DNA from: Gammaproteobacteria bacterium
GTDB lineage: Bacteria > Pseudomonadota > Gammaproteobacteria > Pseudomonadales > Porticoccaceae
DNA length: 64,000 bases
NCBI GenBank assembly: GCA_016191205.1
Contig: JACPPB010000009.1
Span: 163,209 to 227,208 of the forward strand
Reading direction: 5' to 3'
Shown here: piece after piece, positions 24,021 to 34,200 of the stretch
Numbering within the stretch: position 1 is the stretch's first letter
How the letters are laid out: every line of letters begins with the position of its first letter
Program-made: the position numbers and the translations under genes
The notes under the pieces: model-generated
What the model was told of the DNA's origin: nothing
Databases searched by the model: none
Seen by the model: the letters and a program-made list of their open reading frames with translations, nothing else

Positions 24021-24174
24021 TGGCGTGGGTGTGAACTTTTCCGGGCCTGCCCGGGTCTCATCCCGTGCAAGTCAATCCCTCTTGTTGTGTTGTGTTGCGA
24101 GCGACCGGGATCCTCCCCCTCTAGGCTCTCCCGGTCCAACCTTTGAGCGGCATCACCCGATGCCGCTTTTTTTT
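24021..24174 (+). ncRNA. Candidate structured small RNA, copy 2
   Basis: Same layout as 21355-21504. The central stem here is GACCGGGA/TCCCGGTC (24103-24110, 24129-24136). Its innermost pair is A-T where copy 1 has G-C, a compensatory change that supports a selected RNA stem. The 18-nt loop again holds CCCCCTCT (24115-24122). The terminator is identical (24146-24174). It ends 10 nt before the stop of the convergent serA, so it is not a leader of any gene. Confidence 0.52.
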
Positions 24175-24183
24175 GCGTGCGAT

Positions 24184-25353
24184 TTACAGTTGACGCACCC
24201 GGATCACGCCTTCGATGGCGGCGATCTGGTCCAGCGTGGACGGGTTCGGCGCCTGTTCCACATCGATGATGTTGTAGGCGATGTCGTCGCGACTCTGGTT
24301 CACCAGATCCATCACATTGTTGTTGCAGTCGGCGATCACCGCCAGCACCTTGCCCAGCACCTTGGGGACATTGGCGTTGCAGAAGGTCAGCCGATAGCCG
24401 CCGTTGCGGGCCATGCGGGTGGTGGGGAAGTTGACCGAGTTGCGGATGTTGCCGTGTTCGAGAAACTCCATCAGCTGATCGGCCGCCATGATGGCGCAGT
24501 TTTCCTCGGCTTCGGCGGTGCTGGCGCCGATGTGCGGCATGGCGATGACATTGTCGCGGCCGAGCAGTGCCGGCACCGGGAAGTCGGTGACGAAGCGGCG
24601 CACCTGGCCGCTGTCCAGCGCGCCGATGATGGCGCCGGGTTCGACAATTTCCTCGCGGGCGAAATTCAGCAGGACCGCGCCGGGCTTGAGCGAGCGCAGC
24701 GTCTCGCTGTTGATCATGTGGCGGGTGGCGCTCATGGCGGGGACATGCAGGGTGACGTAATCGGCGCGGGCCAGCAGACTTTGCAGGCTGTCCATCTTCT
24801 CGACGCTGCTCGACAGCCGCCAGGCCGCTTCCACCGACAGCGCGGGGTCGTAGCCCACCACCCGCATGCCGAGTTCGAGCGCCATGTTGGCGACCACCGC
24901 GCCGATGGCGCCGAGCCCGACCACGCCCAGGGTCTTGCCCAGGATCTCGGAGCCCGCGAAGCGGCTCTTTTCCTTTTCCAGCAGCGTTGCCATGGCGGCG
25001 TCGTCCTGGATCTGCGTGAGCCCCTGGACGTAATTCATCCCCGCGAAAATGTCGCGCGAAGCCAGCAGCATGCCGGTGATCACCAGCTCCTTGACCGCGT
25101 TGGCATTGGCGCCCGGGGTGTTGAACACCACCACGCCGCGCGCGCTGTATTCCGGCACCGGAATGTTGTTGACGCCGGCGCCGGCGCGCGCCACCGCGAG
25201 CAGCGAATCCGGGATGGCTTCGCCGTGCAGCTTGTGGCTGCGCAGGATGTAGCCCTGCGGCCCTTCAACATCGCCGCCGATGCGGTAGCGGTCGCGCGGG
25301 AAGCGGTCGAGGCCCTTGCTGGAAATCTGGTGGTAGGTGCGAATGCTGAGCAT
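24184..25353 (-). CDS. serA: D-3-phosphoglycerate dehydrogenase
   Basis: First step of serine synthesis. 389 residues: Rossmann motif GVVGLGAIGAVVA, catalytic Arg/Glu/His in VLLNFAREEIV and AMPHIGAST, and a C-terminal ACT domain (FCNANVPKVLGKVLAVIADC) for serine feedback. This is the short SerA type that starts MLSIRTYHQISSKGL. It follows serC by 82 nt on the same strand, so the two steps of the pathway are probably co-transcribed. Confidence 0.94.
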   Translation of the reverse strand: MLSIRTYHQISSKGLDRFPRDRYRIGGDVEGPQGYILRSHKLHGEAIPDSLLAVARAGAGVNNIPVPEYSARGVVVFNTPGANANAVKELVITGMLLASRDIFAGMNYVQGLTQIQDDAAMATLLEKEKSRFAGSEILGKTLGVVGLGAIGAVVANMALELGMRVVGYDPALSVEAAWRLSSSVEKMDSLQSLLARADYVTLHVPAMSATRHMINSETLRSLKPGAVLLNFAREEIVEPGAIIGALDSGQVRRFVTDFPVPALLGRDNVIAMPHIGASTAEAEENCAIMAADQLMEFLEHGNIRNSVNFPTTRMARNGGYRLTFCNANVPKVLGKVLAVIADCNNNVMDLVNQSRDDIAYNIIDVEQAPNPSTLDQIAAIEGVIRVRQL

Positions 25354-25435
25354 CGGTGTCCCCTTGGTTCCGGAGGTTGGATCCCGGTGGTGATGTCCCG
25401 CGCGCCGGGGGCCGCAGGACCGGTGTCGGGTTGGG

Positions 25436-26551
25436 TTAACCCTTGCTGGCGTGATAGGCCCAGGTCAGCCAGGGCATCAGGGCTTCGAGGTCGGCGGCCT
25501 CGATGGTGGCGCCGCACCAGATGCGCAGCCCGGCCGGGGCGTCGCGGTAGGCGCCGATGTCATGGGCCACGCCCTCGGCTTCGAGCAATTTGGCCATCGC
25601 CTTGACGCCGGCTTCGGGCAGATCCAGCACCAGACAGACGCTGGTGTTGGAGCGGATCTCCGGTGTCGCGGCCAGAAACCGGATCCAGTCGTTGGCGGCG
25701 ACGAAGCGCTCGATCACCGCCAGATTGCGGTTGGAGCGGGCGATGGTTTCGGCGACGCCGCCCAGGCCGCGCACCCAGTCGAGGGCATCCAGGTAATCGG
25801 CCACGCACAGCATGGATGGCGTGTTGATGGTCTCGCCCCTGAACACGCCGTCGAGCAGTTTGCCGCCCGAGGTGAGGCGGAAGATTTTGGGCAGCGGCCA
25901 CGGCGGTCGATAGTTCTCCAGCCGCTCCACCGCGCGCGGACTCAGCACCAGCATGCCGTGGGCGCCTTCGCCGCCCAGCACTTTTTGCCAGCTGAAGGTG
26001 GTGACATCCAGTTTGGACCAGGGCAGGTCCATGGCGAACACCGCCGAGGTGGCGTCGCAGATGGTGAGCCCTTCGCGGTCGTCACGGATCCAGTCGCCAG
26101 CGGGCACCTTGACGCCCGAGGTGGTGCCGTTCCAGGTGAAGACGACGTCGTGTTGGGGATTGGCGCGGCCCAGATCCGGCAACTGGCCGTAGGGCGCGGT
26201 ATAGGTATTCACGGCATCGAGCTTGAGCTGCTTGACGATGTCGGTGATCCAGCCTTCGCCGAAGGATTCCCAGGCGAAGGCGTCCACCGGGCGAGGTCCG
26301 AGCAGGGACCACAGCGCCATTTCCATGGCGCCGGTGTCGGATGCGGGCACCACGCCCACCCGGTAGCCGTCGGGCAGACCCAGCAGTTCGGCGGTGGCGC
26401 TACAGGCGCGCCCCAGGGCGGCCTTGCCCAGTGCCGAGCGGTGCGAGCGGCCGAGGGTGCTGACATCGAGCTGCGCCAGAGCGTAACCGGGCCGCTTGCT
26501 GCAAGGCCCGGAGGAAAAGTTCGCGTGCGCCGGTTTGACGGTGGGTTTCAT
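25436..26551 (-). CDS. serC: Phosphoserine aminotransferase
   Basis: PLP enzyme making phosphoserine from phosphohydroxypyruvate. 371 residues from the ATG at 26551 ([21 protein letters not shown]), the start typical of the MTKPxxKP-type SerC. The PLP lysine is in [15 protein letters not shown]. The frame is open ~43 codons further upstream but with low-complexity shadow sequence. First gene of serC-serA. Confidence 0.93.
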   Translation of the reverse strand: MKPTVKPAHANFSSGPCSKRPGYALAQLDVSTLGRSHRSALGKAALGRACSATAELLGLPDGYRVGVVPASDTGAMEMALWSLLGPRPVDAFAWESFGEGWITDIVKQLKLDAVNTYTAPYGQLPDLGRANPQHDVVFTWNGTTSGVKVPAGDWIRDDREGLTICDATSAVFAMDLPWSKLDVTTFSWQKVLGGEGAHGMLVLSPRAVERLENYRPPWPLPKIFRLTSGGKLLDGVFRGETINTPSMLCVADYLDALDWVRGLGGVAETIARSNRNLAVIERFVAANDWIRFLAATPEIRSNTSVCLVLDLPEAGVKAMAKLLEAEGVAHDIGAYRDAPAGLRIWCGATIEAADLEALMPWLTWAYHASKG

Positions 26552-26637
26552 CAAGGGATGTACGCCGGGGACCTTGGGAAAGGTCGGCAATTCTACTGGG
26601 CTTTGGTGCCTCGCGAAAGGACAGGCCCCGCGCGCAC

Positions 26638-26667
26638 GGACGCCCCCGCGCCGGCGCGGGGGCGTCC
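26638..26667. terminator. Perfect 30-bp GC palindrome after the SDR gene
   Basis: Arms GGACGCCCCCGCGCC/GGCGCGGGGGCGTCC, 13 nt beyond the SDR stop and upstream of serC. The stem is very stable but there is no T-tract on the reverse strand, so it may stabilise the SDR transcript end or act with Rho. Confidence 0.5.
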
Positions 26668-26680
26668 ACGGCGCCGGCAA

Positions 26681-27607
26681 TCAGCCCTTGGCGTCTTTCA
26701 GGCCGCGCAACACCTTGCGCATGCTGTGAGCGACCGAACCGAAGGCGTCGTCGAAGGGCTGCGCCTGGCTGAGATCGCAGATCTCGGCCCAGCGCCCGGC
26801 GATGGCTTCCGGCGCGGGCGCCTGGTCGGCGCCGAAACAGACGCCGGCACCTTCGATAATGCCGATTTTGGAGTAATAGCCCGCGCCGGCGCTGATGATG
26901 TCGCCGGTGCCGGTGTGTTCCTCGGCGCACAACAGGCCGACCACGGCGGACACGAATTCCGGTTGCAACAGCGGCCCGGTCTTGTCGTCCATGGCTTCCG
27001 TCGACATGCGCGTGGTCGCCATGGGCGCGATGCAGTTCACCGTGATGTTGCGGTTGCGGCCTTCGAGCTTCAGGGTGTTCATCAGCCCCACCAGGGCGAT
27101 CTTGGCGGCGGCGTAGTTGCCGAGGCCGTGGCCGCCGAACAGACCGGCGGCGGAGGTGGTCATCACCACGCGGCCGTATTGCTGGTCGAGCATGCCCTGC
27201 CAGGCGGCGCGGGTGCAGTACACGGCGCCCATCAGATGCACGTCCACCACGGCGACGAACTCCTCCACCGTCATCTTGCGAAAGCTGTTCTGGATGTTGT
27301 TGCCGGCGTTGTTGATCAGGATGTCCACGCGCCCGAAGGCGTCGTAGCCGGTCTGGATGATGGCCTTGCCACCCTCGGGGGTGGTCACCGAATCGTAGTT
27401 GGCGACCGCCTGGCCGCCGGCGGCCTTGATCTCCGCCACCACCGCATCGGCAGCGGAATGGGAGCTGCCGCGGCCTTCCACCGAGCCGCCCAGATCGTTC
27501 ACCACCACTTTGGCGCCGCGCGCGGCGAGCAGCAGGGCGTGGCTGCGGCCCAGGCCGTTGCCGGCGCCGGTCACCACCGCAACGCGGTTGTCGTATCGAA
27601 TCGTCAT
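26681..27607 (-). CDS. SDR-family (3R)-hydroxyacyl-CoA dehydrogenase-like oxidoreductase
   Basis: 308 residues. NAD-binding TGAGNGLGRSHALLLAARGA, NNAG, catalytic Ser (TTSAAGLFGG) and YAAAK are present. The N-terminus and the insert NDLGGSVEGRG resemble the dehydrogenase unit of peroxisomal multifunctional enzyme 2, which acts on fatty or steroid-like hydroxyacyl-CoA. Divergent from the acyl-CoA dehydrogenase gene across a shared promoter region, which fits a joint beta-oxidation role. Confidence 0.86.
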   Translation of the reverse strand: MTIRYDNRVAVVTGAGNGLGRSHALLLAARGAKVVVNDLGGSVEGRGSSHSAADAVVAEIKAAGGQAVANYDSVTTPEGGKAIIQTGYDAFGRVDILINNAGNNIQNSFRKMTVEEFVAVVDVHLMGAVYCTRAAWQGMLDQQYGRVVMTTSAAGLFGGHGLGNYAAAKIALVGLMNTLKLEGRNRNITVNCIAPMATTRMSTEAMDDKTGPLLQPEFVSAVVGLLCAEEHTGTGDIISAGAGYYSKIGIIEGAGVCFGADQAPAPEAIAGRWAEICDLSQAQPFDDAFGSVAHSMRKVLRGLKDAKG

Positions 27608-27786
27608 GGGGTTTTCCTCAGGTCAAGGTTGAAAGTCGGTTGAAAATTGGCGGGTGGATGTTACCAGCGGGTAGCCCGAAGGGCACCTGGAATCATCTGC
27701 CGTTCCCGCGGCGGCGGGGAGCCTGTGCTCCTGCTCGACTGGACCTCCGTCCGCGCGCCGGCGACGCGGGGCTGCAATCGAGGCGC

Positions 27787-27815
27787 GCGGCGGGATTTTC
27801 GAGGTCGCTTATAAT
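27787..27815 (+). promoter_or_regulatory. Likely promoter of acyl-CoA dehydrogenase gene
   Basis: A consensus TATAAT at 27810-27815 lies 44 nt before the ATG of the acyl-CoA dehydrogenase gene. The -35 position is GC-rich and poor, suggesting activator-dependent or weak use. Confidence 0.45.
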
Positions 27816-27859
27816 TTCCGCTCGCCGCCGTGCCGGTGCGGCCGCTACCCGGAGCCGCC

Positions 27860-28996
27860 ATGGATTTCACCTTCAGCACCGAACAGAACGCCCTGCGGGA
27901 CACCGTGCGCAAATTCTGCGCCGCCGAGATCGCGCCGCGGGCGCGGGCCGCCGACGACAGCGAGACTTTTCCGCGCGAGCTGTTCCGCCAATGGGGCGAG
28001 CTGGGCCTGATCGGCGTGCGCTATCCGGAGGCCGACGGCGGCTCGGGCTTCGACAAGGTCTCCGACTGTATCGTGCGCGAGGAGATGAGCCGCGTCAGCC
28101 AGGCCTTCGCCTCGGCTTGGTCGGCGCACTCCCATCTCGCCATCTGGCCGATCTGGCGCGCCGGCACGGCGGAACAGAAGCAGCGCTTTTTTGCGCCGGC
28201 GCTGGCCGGTGAGCGCATCGCCGCCTTCGGCCTCAGCGAGCCCGACGTGGGCTCCAACATCCGTGCGCTCAAGACGCGGGCGACCAAGGTCGCGGGCGGC
28301 TACCGCATCCAGGGCAGCAAGCTCTACATCACCAATGCGCCGATCGCGGATTTCATCACGCTCGCGGCGCGCACACGGCCCGAGGCCACGCCGGATGCCA
28401 TCAGCCTCTTTCTGGTGGAGCTGCCCAACCCGGCGGTGCAGATCAGCCGACTCGACAAGGAAGGCATCCGCGCGTCCGAAACCGGGCTGATCCATATCGA
28501 AGACCTGTTCGTGTCCGATGCCTGTCTGCTGGGCGGCCGCGAGGGCACCTATCCGATCATCCTGGAATGTCTGTCGGAGAACCGCGTCGGCGTCGCGGCC
28601 AACTGCCTGGGCATGGCGCGCGGCGCCATGGAAGTCGCGCTGACCTATGCCCGCGAGCGGGTGGTGGGCGACCGCACCATCGGCAAGTACCAGGCCATCG
28701 CCCACAAGCTCGCCGACATGGCGGCGGACATCGAGGCCGCGCACTGGCTGGTCTATTACGGCGCCTGGCGGGTGGATCAGGGCACGCTCGACGCGGCCAC
28801 CGCCGCCAAGGTGAAGCTGGTCGCCAGCGAAACCGCGCTGCGCGTCAGCGAGCAGGCGATCCGCATCCTGGGTGGCGCCGGCATCATGCGCGAGTACCCG
28901 GTGGGACGCTTCCACCGCGATGCCCTGGTCTATGTGATCGGCGAGGGTACCAGCGAAATCCAGCGCAACATCATTGCCCGGGATCTGAAGCTCTGA
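27860..28996 (+). CDS. Acyl-CoA dehydrogenase
   Basis: 378-residue FAD enzyme introducing the alpha-beta double bond in acyl-CoA. Visible: FGLSEPDVGSNIRALKTRAT (FAD/substrate region), YQAIAHKLADMAADIEAA, and the C-terminal block RILGGAGIMREYPVGRFHRD with GEGTSEIQ. In the usual catalytic position the sequence around YVIGEGTSEIQR matches the common Glu-type ACADs. The ATG at 27860 has GGAG six bases upstream. Paired divergently with the SDR. Confidence 0.92.
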   Translation: MDFTFSTEQNALRDTVRKFCAAEIAPRARAADDSETFPRELFRQWGELGLIGVRYPEADGGSGFDKVSDCIVREEMSRVSQAFASAWSAHSHLAIWPIWRAGTAEQKQRFFAPALAGERIAAFGLSEPDVGSNIRALKTRATKVAGGYRIQGSKLYITNAPIADFITLAARTRPEATPDAISLFLVELPNPAVQISRLDKEGIRASETGLIHIEDLFVSDACLLGGREGTYPIILECLSENRVGVAANCLGMARGAMEVALTYARERVVGDRTIGKYQAIAHKLADMAADIEAAHWLVYYGAWRVDQGTLDAATAAKVKLVASETALRVSEQAIRILGGAGIMREYPVGRFHRDALVYVIGEGTSEIQRNIIARDLKL

Positions 28997-29052
28997 ACGC
29001 GCCGCGTGATTCGGGCCGGAGCGGCAAACGTAGATCAGACCGGAGAGACACC

Positions 29053-29442
29053 ATGGCAGTTCGTGTTGTGCGGCTGGGAAGCCCTCGGGCGCCGGGCGAG
29101 GGCACGCGCATCGGCACCGTGCGCAGACCCCCGCGCGGCGTACCCAGGGCGGAATTTGCCGCGGGAAACTGGTACGACGTCTGGTATCCCCTGCTGGCGC
29201 CGAGTCCCGAGACGGTCAAGTTGGGGCAGCAAGCCGAAACGCCGCAGCAGTGGCAGGCATTCCGGAAAAAGTACCGCGCCGAAATGGCGGCTCCGGATGC
29301 GGCGCGCACCGTCGAACTGCTGGCCGCGCTGTCCCGGCATGCCGATTTCTCGGTCGGTTGCTACTGCGAAGACGAGGCGCGCTGCCACAGGTCGGTGCTG
29401 CGCGAGCTACTCTCAGAGCGGGGCGCCAAGGTGGTGTCGTAG
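29053..29442 (+). CDS. DUF488 family protein
   Basis: 129 residues; VRVVRLGSPRAPGEGTRIGT at the start and the C-terminal CYCEDEARCHRSVLRELL are hallmarks of DUF488. The Cys/His cluster near the end suggests metal or nucleic-acid binding, but the family role is unknown. It begins 56 nt after the acyl-CoA dehydrogenase stop with CGGAGAGA upstream and may be co-transcribed with it. Confidence 0.8.
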   Translation: MAVRVVRLGSPRAPGEGTRIGTVRRPPRGVPRAEFAAGNWYDVWYPLLAPSPETVKLGQQAETPQQWQAFRKKYRAEMAAPDAARTVELLAALSRHADFSVGCYCEDEARCHRSVLRELLSERGAKVVS

Positions 29443-29717
29443 CCGATCGACAACCCCCGTCGGCGGGCGAGGAGCTCAGCTGCATCGGATCTGCTCGGCG
29501 AGGTCGATGAAGCTGTCCGCCACAAACGCTCAAGCGCCCTCGGGATGGACTTCCGTCGCTGACCGGTGATTGGCGCCCGGCTGGGGGTTGTGCGGTTTGA
29601 TGGGCGGCCACCATGCACACCACCTCCGGCGGCAGGCCGACACAGCGCGCCAGGTGCGGAATACTGCTCGGTGACCCCGGGTGCCGGGCACACCCGGCGT
29701 TCCCGCGCTTTCGCAGC

Positions 29718-31202
29718 TCAGGGCAGGTCGGTAGCGCCCATCAAAAAGCGGTCGCATTCCCGCGCCGCGCCGCGCCCTTCATTGAAGGCCCACACCACCA
29801 GGCTCTGGCCGCGGCGGCAGTCGCCGGCGGCGAACACCTTGGGAATGCTGGTCTGGAAGCTGCCGTGCTCGGCCTTGACGTTGGAGCGCGGGTCGCGCTC
29901 GACGCCGAGGGCTTCGAGCAACGGCTGTTCCGGGCCCAGAAAACCCATGGCGAGCAGCACCAGTTGCGCCGGCACGACGCGCTCGGTGCCGGGCACCGGC
30001 TTGGGAATCATCTGGCCTTGTTCGGTTCTGGTCCACTCGACATCCACCAGATGCACGGCCTTGAGCTGGCCGTCCGCATCGCCTTCGAGTTTGGTGGCGG
30101 TGGTCAGGTACACGCGCGGATCGTTGCCGAAGCGGGCGGCGGCTTCTTCCTGGCCGTAATCGACCCGGTAGATCTTGGGCCACTCCGGCCAGGGGTTGTC
30201 GGCGGCGCGGGTGTCGGGCGCGCGCGGCATGATTTCGACCTGGACCAGGCTGTTGCAGCCGTGGCGCAGCGAGGTGCCGACGCAGTCGGTGCCGGTGTCG
30301 CCGCCGCCGATCACGACCACATCCTTGCCGGCCGCCGAGATGAAATTCGGCCCCGGGTCTTTGTCGAGCAGCGCCTGGGTGTTGGCGCGCAGGAAATCCA
30401 TCGCGAAGTGAACGCCCTTGAGGTTGCGGCCTTCGAGGGGCAGGTCGCGCGGCACGGTGGCGCCGGCGCACACCACGACGGCGTCGAAATCGTTCAGCAG
30501 TTGCTGTGCGGAAATGTCCTTGCCGACTTCGGTGTTGCATCGGAAGACGATGCCTTCCTGTTCCAGCACACGCAGCCGGCGCAGCACGACTTCTTCCTTG
30601 TCGAGCTTCATGTTGGGGATGCCGTACATCAGCAGGCCGCCGGCGCGGTCGGCGCGCTCGAACACGGTGACGCTGTGGCCGACCTTGTTGAGCTGCGCGG
30701 CAGCGCTCAGTCCGGACGGGCCGGAGCCGATCACGGCGACTTTCTTGCCGGTGCGGCTGGTGGGCGGCTCCGGCACCACCCAGCCGTGCTCCCAGGCGTG
30801 GTCGATGATTTCGCACTCGATGTTCTTGATGGTCACCGGCGGGTTATTGATGCCCAGTACACAGGAGCCTTCGCAGGGCGCCGGGCAGACGCGGCCGGTG
30901 AACTCTGGGAAATTGTTGGTCTTGTGCAACCGCGTCAGGGCGTCTTTCCACAGACCGCGGTAGACCAGATCGTTCCACTCGGGAATCAGGTTGTTGATCG
31001 GGCAGCCGCTGGCCATGCCGGACAGCAGGGTGCCGGTGTGGCAGAAGGGCACCCCGCAATCCATGCAGCGGGCGCCCTGTTCGCGCAGCCTGGCTTCCGG
31101 CAGGTGGTCGTGGAATTCCCGCCAGTCCTTGACGCGCTCGGTCGGACTGCGGTCAGCCGGCAGTACGCGTACATAATCGATGAAACCGGTCGGCTTTCCC
31201 AT
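29718..31202 (-). CDS. gltD: Glutamate synthase, small subunit
   Basis: 494-residue NADPH-oxidising subunit that passes electrons to GltB in ammonia assimilation. N-terminal iron-sulfur cysteines CMDCGVPFC...GCPINN and CPAPCEGSC, an FAD motif ([14 protein letters not shown]) and an NADPH motif ([15 protein letters not shown]) are visible. Lies 53 nt downstream of gltB on the same strand. Full length. Confidence 0.95.
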   Translation of the reverse strand: MGKPTGFIDYVRVLPADRSPTERVKDWREFHDHLPEARLREQGARCMDCGVPFCHTGTLLSGMASGCPINNLIPEWNDLVYRGLWKDALTRLHKTNNFPEFTGRVCPAPCEGSCVLGINNPPVTIKNIECEIIDHAWEHGWVVPEPPTSRTGKKVAVIGSGPSGLSAAAQLNKVGHSVTVFERADRAGGLLMYGIPNMKLDKEEVVLRRLRVLEQEGIVFRCNTEVGKDISAQQLLNDFDAVVVCAGATVPRDLPLEGRNLKGVHFAMDFLRANTQALLDKDPGPNFISAAGKDVVVIGGGDTGTDCVGTSLRHGCNSLVQVEIMPRAPDTRAADNPWPEWPKIYRVDYGQEEAAARFGNDPRVYLTTATKLEGDADGQLKAVHLVDVEWTRTEQGQMIPKPVPGTERVVPAQLVLLAMGFLGPEQPLLEALGVERDPRSNVKAEHGSFQTSIPKVFAAGDCRRGQSLVVWAFNEGRGAARECDRFLMGATDLP

Positions 31203-31255
31203 GGAGTTCCCAGACGCTGAAGAGTTGGTGGCTAGGGCGGCGCTGCGCGGCGGAC

Positions 31256-34200
31256 TCAGCCGCCGCCAACGCGCGCCAGATCGCGGGCGTTTTCCTCGAA
31301 CGCGGCGTTGATGGCCGCCTCCCCGCTGAGGCCCTGCTGGCGGGCTTTCTCAAGGGACAGCAGCACGCGCTTGTAGTCCTTCGGCATCACCTTCACGAAC
31401 TGGCCGACGTGCGTTTTCCAGTTCGCCAGGATGGCGCGCGCGCGCTGGCTGCCGGTGAGTTCGGCGTGGCGCTCGACCAGCGCGCGGACCCGGGCGGCTT
31501 CCGCTGCGTCGTCAAAGGCGTCCAGATCGACCATCTGCGGGTTGCAGCGGGTCGCGAAGTCGCCGGCTTCGTCGAGGACGTAGGCCACGCCGCCGCTCAT
31601 CCCCGCCGCGAAATTGCGTCCGGTGGGGCCGAGAATGACCACGGTGCCGCCGGTCATGTATTCGCAGCCGTGGTCGCCCACTGCCTCGACGACCGCCTGC
31701 ACGCCGGAGTTGCGCACCCCGAAGCGCTCGCCGGCCATGCCGCAGATGTAGACCTCGCCGGCGGTCGCGCCGTACAGGGCCACGTTGCCGGCGATGATGT
31801 TTTCCGCGGCGTTGAAGGGCGAGCCGGCCGGCGGATAGACGATGATCTTGCCGCCGCTGAGGCCCTTGCCCAGGTAGTCGTTGACGTCACCTTCGATACG
31901 CCAGGTCAGCCCACTCGGCATGAAGGCGCCGAAGCTCTGGCCGGCGCTGCCCTGGAACTGGATCTGGATGGTGTCTTCGGGCAGCCCCGCGGGACCGTAG
32001 CGGCGCGTGACCTCGCTGCCGAGGATGGTGCCCACCACACGGTTGACGTTGCGGATCGGCAGCGTCGCGCACACCGGCTCGCCCCGCTCCAGGGCCGGCT
32101 TGCAGAGGTCGAGCAGCACGGTGTTGTCGAGCGCCTTGTCGAGGCCGTGATCCTGCGTCATCTGGCAGTAGCGGCCGATCTCGGGTCCGGCATCGGGCTG
32201 ATACAGGATCCTGCTGAAGTCGAGACCCTTGGCTTTCCAGTGCTCGACCGCGGTGCGCGCCTCCAGACGTTCGGTGCGACCGACCATCTCGGGAATGGAG
32301 CGAAAGCCCAGTTCCGCCATGATTTCGCGGACTTCCGCCGCGATGAAGCGCATGAAGTTGACCACATGGGCGGGATCGCCGGTGAAGCGGGCGCGCAGTT
32401 GTGGATCCTGGGTGGCGACGCCGACCGGGCAGGTATTGAGGTGGCACACGCGCATCATGATGCAGCCGAGCGACACCAGGGGCGCGGTGGCGAAGCCGAA
32501 TTCCTCGGCGCCGAGCAGCGCGGCGATGACCACGTCGCGGCCGGTCTTGAGCTGGCCGTCCGCCTCGACCGCGATGCGCGAGCGGAGGTTGTTCAGCACC
32601 AGCGTCTGGTGCGTCTCGGCCAGGCCCAGTTCCCAGGGAATGCCGGCGTGCTTGATCGAAGTCTGGGGCGAGGCGCCGGTGCCGCCGTCGTAGCCGGAGA
32701 TCAGCACCACGTCGGCATGGGCCTTGGCGACGCCCGCCGCGATGGTGCCGACGCCCACTTCCGACACCAGCTTGACGCTGATGCGGGCATGGTGGTTGGC
32801 GTTCTTGAGATCGTGGATCAGCTCCGCCAGATCCTCGATCGAGTAGATGTCGTGGTGCGGCGGCGGCGAGATCAGTCCCACGCCGGGCGTCGAATGGCGG
32901 GTCTTGGCGATCCAGGGATACACCTTGGCGCCCGGCAACTGGCCGCCCTCGCCGGGTTTGGCGCCCTGGGCCATCTTGATCTGCAGCTCGCGGGCATTGA
33001 CCAGGTAATGACTGGTGACGCCGAAGCGGCCGCTGGCGACCTGCTTGATCGCCGAGTTCTTGGAATCGCCGTTGGCTTCCAGCACATAGCGCTCGGGGTC
33101 TTCCCCGCCTTCGCCGGTGTTGCTCTTGCCGCCGATGCGGTTCATGGCGATGGCCAGGGCTTCGTGGGCTTCCTTGCTGATGGAGCCGTAGCTCATGGCG
33201 CCGGATTTGAAGCGCGTCAGGATGCTTTCGACCGATTCGACCTCGTCGATGGGAATGGCCGTGGCGGCCTTGAAGTCGAGCAGACCGCGCAGCGTGTAAT
33301 GCTGCTTGAGCTGGTTGTTGACCAGCGCCGAGTATTCCTTGAACACGGCGTAGTTGCCGTCGCGCACGGCGCGCTGGAGCTTGTGTACGGTCTGCGGGCT
33401 GAACAGGTGCAGCTCGCCGTCGGCGCGCCACTGGTACTGACCGCCCACGGTCAGCGTGTGGCCGTCCACCGGACGGTCGGGGAAGCCGTGGCGGTGGCGC
33501 AGCTCGGTTTCCCGCGCCAGGGTCGCCATGTCCGCGCCGCCGATGCGGCTCGGGGTCCAGGTGAAGTATTTTTCGACCAGACGTGGATCGAGCCCCACGG
33601 CTTCGAAAATCTGCGCGCCGCGATAGCTCTGGATGGTGCTGATGCCCATCTTGGAGATGACCTTGACCACACCCTTGATCGCCGCCCTGGCGAAGTTTTT
33701 ACAGGCGGTCTTGTGATCGATGTCGACCAGCATCCCTTCGCGAATCATGTCGTCGAGGGTTTCAAACGCGAGGTAGGGGTTGACCGCGCCCACGCCGTAG
33801 CCGATCAGCAGCGCGAAGTGGTGTACCTCGCGTGGCTCGCCGGATTCCAGCACCAGCCCGATGCGGGTGCGGGTGCCTTGGCGGATCAGGTGGTGGTGCA
33901 GCCCGCTGACCGCGAGCAGGGCCGGGATGGCGGCCTGATCATGGTCGATACCGCGGTCGGACAGGATCAGGATGTTGATGCCGTCGTCGATCGCCCGATC
34001 GGCGGCGGCGAACAGCGCATCCAGCGCCCGCTCCAGTCCCGCGGCGCCAGCGGCGACCGGATACAGGATCGGCAGGGTGATGGATTTGTAGCCGGGCTGG
34101 TCGAGATGGCGCAGTTTGGCCATCTCCTCGTTGGTCAGGATCGGCGATTTCAACTCGATCAGGTGGCAGCTTTCCGGCTGCGCCTGGAGCAGGTTCTTTT

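Noticed and set aside
21404..24085. The repeated 150-nt element as a riboswitch
   Set aside because: Both copies end in a terminator followed by the 3' ends of reverse-strand genes, so there is no downstream gene to control in cis.
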